Shown here in pieces: positions 46,630 to 56,540 of a DNA stretch of 64,000 nucleotides. The notes under the pieces were generated by a model. That model was not told the DNA's origin, ran no database searches, and was given only the letters and a program-made list of their open reading frames with translations. How positions within the stretch are numbered: position 1 is the first letter of the stretch; every line of letters begins with the position of its first letter. Position numbers and translations under genes: made by a program. Source of the stretch: Pratylenchus scribneri (taxonomy: Eukaryota > Nematoda > Chromadorea > Rhabditida > Pratylenchidae); contig JAQSEB010000042.1 of NCBI GenBank assembly GCA_030063045.1, positions 248,001-312,000 of the forward strand. Direction: 5' to 3'.

Positions 46630-48224
46630 ATGTCTTATGAATTTTTCCAATTGCGCAACGAGAACATCGAGTTGAAGAAAATTGTTGGAAAATTGGAAGC
46701 AAAAAATGCGGAATTGACTGAGAAAAACGACAAATCGGAAGGAAAGAATGAGGAATTGATTGAGAAAAATGGCAAATTGGAAAAGGAAATGGAATTATTG
46801 AAAGCGGAAAATTTGAAGGTTTTTCGATAGATTTACATTATGAAAATACCAATTGAATTTCTAAATTTTTGTAGCTAAAAAACATGACCGAAACTGAATC
46901 AACATTTGCGAGTCAAACTTCCCAGCCAATTGAAGGAGAAAAACCCATACCCAAAAGGTCAAAAACTCAAATAATTTCCATTTTGTCTAAATAATGTTAA
47001 TTTAGATTTTTCAAAAATTGGCTATTGTTCGATACGTTGCCATGGATTAATCGAAAAGAATTGGCCAATTCTTCAATGAGCACCGCAAGTGAAACATTCC
47101 GACAACTTTGTTGGCCAAAACTCCATGGAAATGTGAAACCTCATGAAATTCCAGAACTAAGAATTTCTCGAGCTCACTATGAATTGGGAAATTTTCGAGC
47201 AATAGTACATTTACGAACCGGCATGGGTTGGAGAAGAGAAGATATTATTGTCCCAATGGCTTCGATTCCACCATTAGATTATATTTTGGGCATCGGAGAG
47301 ATTGAAATAAAGTTTCATATTCAATTCAAACATAAATTTAATAAAATATTTTAGCTTTGTGAATGACGAAGTTGTGAATTTCCTCAAAAACATTGAAAAT
47401 TTACTCCAAAATTGCAAACTCGAAATGAAGATTTTGAACAAAAAGCATATTGCTTCTTCAATGCGTAACTTGATGGATTTTTTTACCAATAAAATATACC
47501 TCTTGGATCTTGGATGGCAGCCTCTCCTCTTGAATAATTTGATTAAATCTTGCCCAGGATTTATCAACAATATTCAGTTTATTACATTTAACGCCTTTCC
47601 GAACAGTGATGAAATTGATACAATTTTGAATTGGCTGACAAAACAATCAAATGATGGAAAACAAAAACTTATTCAGTTCATCCATGGTCACGATGAAAAT
47701 TTTAAGTCAACCTTTATTAATCGCATCAATGAGGTTAATTGAAGATAATAATTTTTTACTGATTATTTTAGGAATTTTCCAATTCAAATTCATCATCCAT
47801 TTTTCTTATTGATTTTGCGTACAACCAAAATTTTGAAGAATTTACGCTGGAGAATATTCGAAACAATGAAATTTTGTCACTTTACGGCAAATGGGGATGG
47901 TGCCAACGTTATAATTACTACCTTGCTCGCTATCCAAAAGGAGAAGAACATTGGAAAGAAGAAGGGAAGAAAAAAATTCAAGAATATCGAGGAATGGAGT
48001 ATTCTTCTACATCCATCTCAATAAATATTGGCTCTACCCCGAAACATCCAAAAGACGAAACATCCAAAGGACGAAACATCCAAAAAGGGAAAATGAGACG
48101 AAACATCCAAAGGACGAAACATCCAAAAGACGAAACATCCAAACGTCCAAAATGTCCCGAAACATCCATTTTATTTTTTTTTATTTTAATAATAAAATGT
48201 TTAAAAAATACATTTCAGGGGTAA
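46630..48224 (+). CDS. DTLPW-family array copy 1, C-terminus extended into a transposon
   Basis: Exons 46630-46818, 46875-46957, 47006-47311, 47355-47733 and 47772-48224 join in phase. Exon 1 is a leucine-zipper-like coiled coil (LKKIVGKLEAKNAELTEKND), exon 2 a short polar linker, exon 3 the signature FDTLPWINRKELANS ... LCWPKLHGNVKP, and exons 4-5 the C-terminal domain (FINNIQF ... YYLARYPKGEEHWKEEG). Sister copies stop after SISINIA. Here a mobile element is inserted at that point (48031), the stop is displaced, and the frame continues about 64 residues through its repeats (KHPKDETSK units) to a stop at 48222-48224. No lesion in the conserved part. Intron 2 is 48 nt and lacks the MITE found in copies 2, 3 and 5. 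Confidence 0.65.
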
Positions 48225-49141
48225 TTTGGGGTGCTGATCACGATTTTGATGTCCATTTTGCTGTATTTTTTAATCCAAAAATTTTTTTGAAAAATCCCAC
48301 TAAATACCTTGGTCCCCCCTATGCTTTTCATCCGAAATTTCAAAATGACTTCCAAATGGCATGTTCTATATAGCATTGGATAGAGCTCGTCAAGCTGATT
48401 GGTAATACGAAAAGATTTTTCGAATTGGTCCACAAATAAAGAAGTTATAGCCACCAGAAAATCCGAAATATGCAAATTTCCAGCGCAGCTAACTCAGCAA
48501 TTTACCAGCCAAATTCAATGTTGTATAGCTCATTTGAAAGAGGAGAAAAAGGGCTACAAAATTTCCTAGAAGCATTTTATTCCGTTGATCTCAGCCGAAA
48601 ATTTGACTGGGCATATTTCAGTTTTTCCCACTATGGCATCCTGATTCAAATGGTTGCCATCTCTGCTTGTTCGTTGCAACAATTGATAGATCTCGACGAA
48701 CTGATTACGAAAATATTTTAAATTTCATGAATTGATCAAGAAATAAAAAAGTTATGAGCTTTGAAAAATTAAAAAAATTGAGAATACCATATTTATTATT
48801 TTTGCTAATTAATTTTTTTAAATAAATCTTTAGAAGCTTGATTTGGCCAAATTCTGATGCAGCTCATCGAGACGAATCGATTAACCTATCATTTGAATAT
48901 GTTCAAATCAATTTTTATTGTCAAATAAAATTTTGGATGTTTCGGGACATTTTGGGCGTTTGGATGTTTCGTCCATTGGATGTTTCGGAATTTTTTCTCC
49001 TTTGGATGTTTCGTCCAATTTTCCACTTTTGGATGTTTCGTCTTTTGGATGTTTCGTCCAATTTTCCACTTTTGGATGTTTCGTCCTTTGGATGTTTCGT
49101 CTTTTGGATGTTTCGTCCATTGGATGTTTCGGGGTGTAGCG
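48031..49141. mobile_element. Foldback-type element with 9-bp target duplication
   Basis: Flanked by exact TAAATATTG (48022-48030 and 49142-49150). Ends are CTCTACCCCGAAACATCC and GGATGTTTCGGGGTGTAG, inverted, each built of short tandem units of the form GAAACATCCAAARGAC (48040-48170 and, complemented, 48935-49135). The middle is AT-rich and non-coding. The 9-bp duplication suggests a Mutator-like class. Confidence 0.75.
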
Positions 49142-49539
49142 TAAATATTGACGCATAAACACAGATGATGAATATATTTTTTTATCTTAAATTGCCTTTA
49201 TAAGATTGATTTATACACTCATTTTTATTTATGTTTGAATGAGGCCTTGATAATTTTTATTTTTATTGCTATCCTTGAAAATTTGTCTCGCTTCTTCGCT
49301 CATATTTCATTTTTTCTAACGATAATGCTGTTGATTAAAAACATCCATAATTCTCACTCTTTTACATTGTTTTATTAATTAATAAAGTTTAAAAGCTTTT
49401 TGTTTTGAAAATGTTAATTTCTAAAACTTGTAAATCATCAATTATTACTTAAATATTTTTATTCTAGAAAACAATTATCTATTGTCCTCCAAGTTCTATC
49501 GACAAAAATTATTTTTAAACTCAATTTTATTTAACAAAA

Positions 49540-51609
49540 ATGTCTGATGAAATTTTCGAATTGCGCCAAGAGATTATTGCATTGAAGGAAATTGTTGGAA
49601 AATTGGAAGGAAAAAATGCGGAATTGAGCGAGAAAAATGGCAAATTGAAAAAGGAAAATGAATCATTGAAGGCAGAAAATTCGCAGGTTTTTTGCTAGAT
49701 TTATTTTATGAAAATAATCAAATGAATTTCTAAATTTATGCAGTTGAAAAATTCGTCTGAATCAAATGTTGCCATTCAAACTTCCAAGCCAGTGGAAGGA
49801 TCAAGTGAATCTCCGATCATTGAAAAACTCAAAGCAAGGTAAAAACAAATTATATGGGACAGGGTCACTGGGCGGCGCAGCTTATAGCCCATAAGGACGA
49901 AACGGATGAAAATGATTTTGATATCAAATTAAAGAGCGCACTGTTGGCTATAGATATGTACAAAATTTATTTGGTTTGGTTTAGTTTTGGTGGAATTGTG
50001 TTCAAAAAACCGAGGGAAAATATATTTTTGCTTCTTTTGTCGACAAATCATTTTTTGAATATAACTTTTGTGCTTGATCCTAGGTCCCAAACCTTATATC
50101 CATTTTACAGATCTCATCGAGTCGCGTCGATTGATTTATTGTTTGTTAGGATTTGGCCAAAATTCAAAGTATTAAACTGTTTAAACCCTATTTTGGTTTA
50201 TAACTCTTTTATTTTTGAACCAAACCCTGACAAACCATATGTCATTTGACGAGTCTCGATGAGCTCTGTAATGTGGGTATAAGGTTTAAGAATCTAAGAT
50301 TAAGCACTAACAAATTATTAAGTTTTCGACAAAATATGTTCACCCATTTATAATATAGTCTTAATTAAGGTTTTTTTAGTACAACTCTGCAAATTCTGAA
50401 CCAAACCAAATAAATCTTATATCAATCGATAGCCAGAAGTGAGCTCTTAATATAGCAAAATCGTCTAATCGGTTTAGTAATTAAATTAACTACAAGCGAC
50501 GACATCGTACCGAATTATATATACATTTTGTCTAAATAATGTTAATTTAGATTTTTCAAAAATTGGCTGTTGTTCGATACATTGCCCTGGATTGATCGCA
50601 AAGAATTGGCCAATTCTTCTTTGAGCACCGCAAGCGAAACATTCCGACAACTTTGTTGGCCAAAACTTCACGGAAATGTGAAACCGCATAAAATTTCATA
50701 TATGCGGATTTCTGGAGCCCGCTATGAATTGGGAAAATTTCGAGCCCTAGTTCATATACGAACTGGCAATGGTTGGAGTTGGGGAAGAGAAGAGGTTATT
50801 CCAATTGCTTCGATTCCACCATTGGATTATATTTTGGGCATTGAAATGATTGAAATAAAGTTAGATTAAAAATTTAATTCAACATTTTTTTAAATTAAAT
50901 TTTTAGCTTTTTGAATGACGAAGTTATGAATTTCCTCAAAAACATTGAAGATTTGATTCAAAATTGCAAACTTGAAATGTCAATTTTGAACAAAAAACAC
51001 ATTGCTTCTTCAGTGCGAATTTTGATGGATTTTTTGGCCAATAAAATATTTCTCTTACATTTTGGATGGCGAACTAATCAGCTCCGATTGAATGATTTTA
51101 ATAAATTTTTCCCTGGATTTATTGACAATATTCAATTTATTCGATTTTCCGCTATTCCGAACATTGATGAAATTGATGTAATTCTGAATTGGCTAACAAA
51201 AGTAAAGAATGGAAAACAAAAGCTTTTTCAGTTCATCCATGGTCGTGATGAAAAATTTATGCCAATCTTTAACAGTCGCATTAATGAGGTTATTCTATTC
51301 ACAAATATTAATGTTTACTGATTATTTTAGGAATTTGCCAATTCAAATTCACCATCCACCTTTCTAATTAATTTTTGGACCTACCAAAATTTTGATGAAT
51401 TTACACTGGAGAATGTGCGAACCAACGAAATTTTGGCATTATACTTCAAAGGAATGGTCCAAGGCTATGGATGGGATGATGATTACTATAATTACTACAT
51501 TGTGCGTTATTCGAAAGGAGAAGAACATTGGAAGGAAGATGGGGAAAATAAAATTCGAGAACATCAAATAGCAGAGAATTTTACATCCATTTCAATAAAT
51601 ATCGCATAA
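49540..51609 (+). CDS. DTLPW-family array copy 2, intact
   Basis: Exons 49540-49686, 49744-49838, 50551-50859, 50907-51288 and 51331-51609 keep phase and give 403 residues, the only clearly undamaged array member with a normal end (SIS INIA, stop TAA). Coiled coil: LKEIVGKLEGKNAELSEKNG; signature: FDTLPWIDRKELANSSLSTA and LCWPKLHGNVKPHK. The F-box-like segment suggests an adaptor of ubiquitin ligases and the zipper suggests dimerisation; both are inferences. The 712-nt intron 2 is almost wholly MITE family 2 with a family 1 MITE inside it. No signal peptide, so a cytoplasmic or nuclear product is likely. Confidence 0.7.
49856..50512. mobile_element. MITE family 2 in intron 2 of array copy 2
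   Basis: Flanked by the 8-bp duplication AATTATAT (49848-49855 and 50513-50520). Left GGTCACTGGGCGGCGCAGCTTATAG and right ACTACAAGCGACGACATCG are inverted. Interrupted by a second element at 50038-50334; without it the length would be about 360 bp, like the copy at 52225-52596. Confidence 0.75.
50038..50334. mobile_element. MITE family 1 nested in family 2
   Basis: Starts TTGTCGACAA with GTGCTTGATCCTAGG further in, and ends TAAGATTAAGCACTAAC ... TTTTCGACAAAA. The same family as 1630-1940. Copy 3's family 2 element lacks it, so it inserted after the duplication. Confidence 0.65.
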
Positions 51610-51867
51610 AAACACTGATGATGTTTCAATATTTTAAATTGCCTTTACAAGATCGATTTTACGCATGAAAAATTTGTATTTTTTGTCAATGTTTAAATGA
51701 ATTATTGGATTGGCTATTTTTGCCTTATCAATGTTTAAAAATTTTTATCATCATTTAAATATTCTAATTAATGATTTCTAAAGCATTTTAATTCAAGAAA
51801 TCAACAACATCTGTTGCCCTAATTCTATTTTCATTAATTATTTTTAAACTCAACTGAAATTAACAAA

Positions 51868-53662
51868 ATGTCTGAAGAATTGCGCAGCGAAAACACCGAG
51901 TTGAAGGAAATTGTTGGAAAATTGGAAGGAAAAAATGCGGAATTGACGGAGGAAAATGACAAAATGAAAGGGAATAATGCGGAATTAATTGAGAAAATAG
52001 AAAAATTGAAAGAAGAAAATGACTCATTGAAGGCTGAAAATTCGCAGGTTTTTTGCAGATATATATTATCAAAATCCGAATGAATTTCTAAATTTATGCA
52101 GCTGAAAAACTCGTCAGAATCTAATGTTACCATTCAAACTTAACAGCCGGTGGAAGGATCAAACGATCTAGCTCCAATAATCGAAAAACCCAAACTCAAA
52201 GAAAGGTAAAAATTCAAATAATAAGGAACAGGGTCAATGGACGACGTCACTTTTATCTAATTAAGAGCTTAACCGATAATCCTGATTTTAGTATCAAATT
52301 AAAGAGCGCACTGTTGGCTATCGATTGATATAAAATTTATTTGGATTGTTTGAGATTTGGTAGAATTATGTTCAAAAAACCATGAAAAATTCGAAAATTT
52401 AGAATCTAGTCTTATTTAATGGTTTTTTTTAAATACAACTTTGCTAATTCTGAACAAAATAAAATGAATCATAGATCTATCAATAGCCAGAGAGCTCTTT
52501 AATTTGATAGCAAAATCGTCTACACTCTACATCGGATTCGTAATTAATGAGCTACAAGCGACGGCGCCCATTTGGGATCGCCCGTTTAGCATACCGAATT
52601 ATATAAACATTTTGTCTAAATAATGTTAATTTAGATATTTCAAAAATTGGCTATTATTCGAAACATTGCCATGGATTGATCGAAAGGAATTGGCTAATTC
52701 TACAATGAGCATCGCAAGCGAAACATTCCGGCAACTTTGTTGGCCAAAACTTCACGGAAATGTCAAACCTCATAAAATTCGATCTCTACGAATTTCTCGA
52801 GCCCGCTATGAATTAGGAAATTTTCGAGTTTTAGTACATATAAACACTGGCGTTGGTTTTGGAAGAGAAGAGATTATTCCGATTGCTTCAATTCCGCCAC
52901 TGGATTATATTTTGGGCATCGGAAAAATTGAAATAAGGTTATAAATTAAATATTTAAATCAAATATTGATTAAATTATTTAGCTTTGTGAATGATGAAGT
53001 TATGAATTTCCTCAAAAGCATTGAAAACTTACTCCAAAATTGCAAACTTGCAATGACTTTCAACAAAAAACACATTGCTTCAATGCGAATTTTGATGGAT
53101 TTTTTGGCTAATAAAATATATCTCTTGCTACTTGGTTGGCGAACTAACGAGCTCCGTTTGGATGATTTCAATAAATTTTTTCCTGGGTTTATTGACAATA
53201 TTCAATTTATTCGAACGTGGAGCACCGTTCCGAACACCGATGAAATTGATGCAATTCTGAGTTGGCTGACAAAACAATCAAATGGTGGGAAACAAAAGAT
53301 TTTGGAATTTGGATATCCTGATGAAAAATTTATTAGTCGCATCAATGAGGTTAATCAATAATTTTTACTAATAATTATAATTATTTTAGGAATTTTCCAA
53401 TTCAAATTCACCATCCAACTTTATGATTAATTTTTGGACCAGCCAAAATCTTGAAGAATTTACCCAGGAGAATGTGCGAACCAATGAAATTTTGACATTA
53501 TACCGCAAAGATGGGCGATATGGATTTGTTGGCATGGACTTTAAATATTACTTGACTCGCTATCCAAAAGGAGAAGAACATTGGAAACTAGAAGGGGAGA
53601 ATAAAATTCGAGAATATCAAACGGAGAATTCTTCTACATCCATCTCAATAAATATCGCATAA
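51868..53662 (+). pseudogene. DTLPW-family array copy 3, nonsense mutation in exon 2
   Basis: Exons 51868-52047, 52102-52205, 52635-52937, 52983-53349 and 53390-53662 join in phase (409 codons) with all family blocks present (LPWIDRKELANSTMS; LCWPKLHGNVKPHK). Exon 2 carries TAA at 52141-52143, where sister copies have a serine codon in the context ATTCAAACT-TCC; one base change explains it. The reading frame is otherwise clean, so loss is recent, or the copy is skipped over by alternative splicing, or it is a sequence error. Intron 2 contains MITE family 2 (52225-52596). Confidence 0.65.
52225..52596. mobile_element. MITE family 2 in intron 2 of array copy 3
   Basis: Same position, orientation and right flank (AATTATAT) as in copy 2. 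Left GGTCAATGGACGACGTCAC, right ACAAGCGACGGCGCCCATTTG. Not interrupted. Confidence 0.7.
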
Positions 53663-53941
53663 AAACAAAATTATGATTGATGATGATTTGAATATATATT
53701 GTTAAATTCACTTTATAAAATCGATTTTACGGATGAAAAATTTGTATTTTTGACAAAGTTTTAATGAATTATTGAATTGGCTAATTTTGCCATATCAAAT
53801 ATTTGAAATATCATTTTGTCATTTCTCTTAAATATTTTAATTAATGATTTCTAAAGCATTTTAATTCAAAAATTCAACAACATCTGTTACCCACTCTCTC
53901 TATCGACAAAAAATATTTTTAAACAGCTAAAATTGACAAAA

Positions 53942-55271
53942 ATGTCTGATGAACTTTTTGAATTGAAGAAAATGGTTAGAAAATTGCAAGTAAAAAATGC
54001 GGAATTGATTGAGAAAATCGACAAAATGAAAGAGGAAAATGAATCATTGAAGTCGGGAAAATTCAAAGGTTTTTTACTAGATTTATATTAATTTGTAAAC
54101 TTATGCAGCTGAAAAACTTGCAAGAATCAACATTTGTCATCCAAACTTCCCATCCAATGCAAGAAAAACCCAAACCCAAAAGGTAGGTACAAATATAAAT
54201 TTCATCTAAAAATATATTTTTTAAGATTTGTTTCAAATTGGTTAGTCGACACATTGCCTTGGGTTGGTCGCAAAGAATTGGCCAATTCTTCACTGAGCAC
54301 ATCGTGTGAGACATTCCGACAACTTTGTTGGCCAAAACTTCATCAAAATGTGAAACCGCACAAAATTCAATATCTGCGAATTTCTCGAGCACATTTAGAA
54401 TTGGGAAAATTTCGAGCCCAAGTCCACCTAGGCATTGACTGTTGGGGAAGAAAAGAGGCTATTCCAATTGCTTCGATTCCACCACTGGATTATATTTTGG
54501 GCATCGAGCAGATTGAAATAAAGTTAGAATAAATATTTAAATCAAAAACTAAATTTAGCTTTGTGAATGACGAAGTTGTAAATTTCTTCAAAAGCATTGA
54601 AAACCTGCTCGAAAATTGCAAATTTGAAATAACAATTTTTAACAAAAAGCATATATCTTTCTCAATGCACGCTTTAATGGATTATCTGGCCCAAAAAATA
54701 TTCCTATTGCAATTTGGATGGCGGCGTAATGACCTCCATTTGAATGATTTCAATAAAATTTTTCCCGGGTTTATCGACAATATTCAATTTATGCTAATTC
54801 GCACCTATCCGAACATTGATGAAATTGAAATAATTCTTAATTGGTTGGCAAAACAAGCAAATAATGGAAAATAAAAGCTGCTCAAAATCGAAGAAATATT
54901 TGGTTCAGAATTTATGGAAACCTTTATCATTCGCATCCAAGAGGTTAATTGAAAATAAAATATTCATTCATTTATAATTATTTTAGGAATTTTCAAATTC
55001 AAATTCACCATCCATTTTTCTTATTCATTTTGCGGCCAATCTAAATAAGGAATTTACATTGGAGAATGTGCAAACCAACGAAATTTTGACATTTAACCGC
55101 AAAGAAATGTTCTATGATGGCAATGGCTTGGACGATGATTACTATAATTATTACATTGCTCGCTATCCAAAAGGAGAAGAACAATGGAAGGAACACGGGG
55201 AAAATAAAAAAATTCGAGAATATCGAAGAGCAGGGAATTTTACAACCATCTCAATAAAAATGGAAAAATAA
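53942..55271 (+). pseudogene. DTLPW-family array copy 4, two lesions
   Basis: Exons 53942-54068, 54109-54182, 54226-54522, 54559-54943 and 54987-55271. Total coding length is one base over a multiple of three because exon 1 ends AAATTCAAAG before the donor, where sisters end AATTCGCAG, so exons 2-5 are out of frame with the ATG. Exon 4 also has TAA at 54872-54874 (GGAAAATAAAAG) where sisters have CAA. Family blocks are otherwise clear (LPWVGRKELANSSLSTS). Intron 2 is 43 nt with no MITE, as in copy 1. Confidence 0.7.
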
Positions 55272-55555
55272 AAACACATTGATGATGAATAAATTTTTTA
55301 TTGTTAAATTTCCTTTACAAATTCGATTTTACTCATGAAAAATTAGTATTTTTTTGTCAATGTTTAAATGAGTTATTTGATTGGTTAATTTTGCCATATA
55401 CATTCTTGAAAATTTATCATCGTCTTATTTCTCTTAAATATTCTAATTAATGATTTCTAAAGCATTTTAATTCAAGAAATCAACAACAACATTTGTTACC
55501 CTCTCTATCTCTATCGACATAATTATTTTTAAACTCAATTGAAATTGACAAAAAA

Positions 55556-55830
55556 ATGTCTGATGAAATTTTCGAATTGCGCAGCGAGAACAACGCATTG
55601 AAGGAAATTGTTGGAAAATTGGAAGAAAAAAATGCGGAATTGACTGAGAAAAATGGCAATTTGGAAGAGCAAATTGAATTATTGAAGGCTGAAAATTCCG
55701 AATAAATTTCTAAATTTATGTAGCTGAAAAACTTGACCGAATCAAACGTTGTCATTCAAACTTCGCCACCAATGGATGAAGCAAGGATTTTGCTCCAACC
55801 AATAATAAACCAAAACTCAAAGCAAAGTAA
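55556..55830 (+). pseudogene. DTLPW-family array copy 5, truncated
   Basis: Exon 1 (from ATG 55556) is intact up to AENS, but about 33 bp including the splice donor and start of intron 1 are deleted (GAAAATTCCGAATAAATTTC), giving a stop at 55703-55705. Exon 2-like sequence follows (to about 55828), then the start of MITE family 2 and nothing further: exons 3-5 are missing. The right end of the array. Confidence 0.75.
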
Positions 55831-55845
55831 AAACTCAAATTATAT

Positions 55846-55975
55846 GGGACAGGAGGGTCAACTGAGTACCACTGTGCGGCGTCGCTTGTAGCTAATTAAG
55901 AGCTAAACCGATATTGATGATTTTAATATCAAATTAAAGAGCACACTGTTGGCTATCGATAGATATAAAATCTAA
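55846..55975. mobile_element. MITE family 2, 5' fragment
   Basis: Begins after AATTATAT as in copy 2 (GGGACAGGAGGGTCAACTG), continues GGCGTCGCTTGTAGC and GCACACTGTTGGCTATCGAT, then breaks off. The breakpoint marks the right end of the duplicated segment. Confidence 0.65.
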
Positions 55976-56540
55976 TACAAAGTTGATCTGATTTTAAATA
56001 AAATTGTTCAATACATAAATAAATTTTCTATAAATTTATTTCTAATTTATTGTCAGTAATATAGTAAAGAGAAACAATGTGGGAACTGGGAGAGGGCCAT
56101 TTTTGCTTAAAATGAAGTAATTAAATTGGTAAATTCATTAATTTTTAATAAGAATTAAGCCAGTGATTAACTATTAAAAGGCTAAATTTTGCCATCTAAT
56201 AACTGAATTGAAATTTGTTAGTCATAGACGAAGTAAAAGAAAAATATTAATAAACAAAAGTATTCAACAAAAAAATAAATTGCAAAAAATTAAATAGCCT
56301 AAAAATTAAATAGCCTAAAATCACATGTTCAGATAAAATTTTGGTTTAAAATTCAGCATTTTTTAAATTTTTATTTTTCATAATTAGGTAGAATTAGGTC
56401 ACCAATTGTATATTATTTCTAATCACCCGTTCTAATTTTTAATTAATTTTTGAATATCATTTAACTAATATTCCCTCTGAATTCCCAATTTCAATGCACC
56501 CTTCTTTTATTGTATTTCTCCAATTCCGCTTCAATTTTGT
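55976..56540. other. Intergenic between the array and the coiled-coil gene
   Basis: AT-rich, no supported exon. It includes the 3' flank of the minus-strand gene. Confidence 0.4.

Noticed and set aside
48908..49162. Frames on both strands rich in KHPKDETSK or WMFRPLDVS units
   Set aside because: They are translations of the terminal tandem repeats of the element at 48031-49141.
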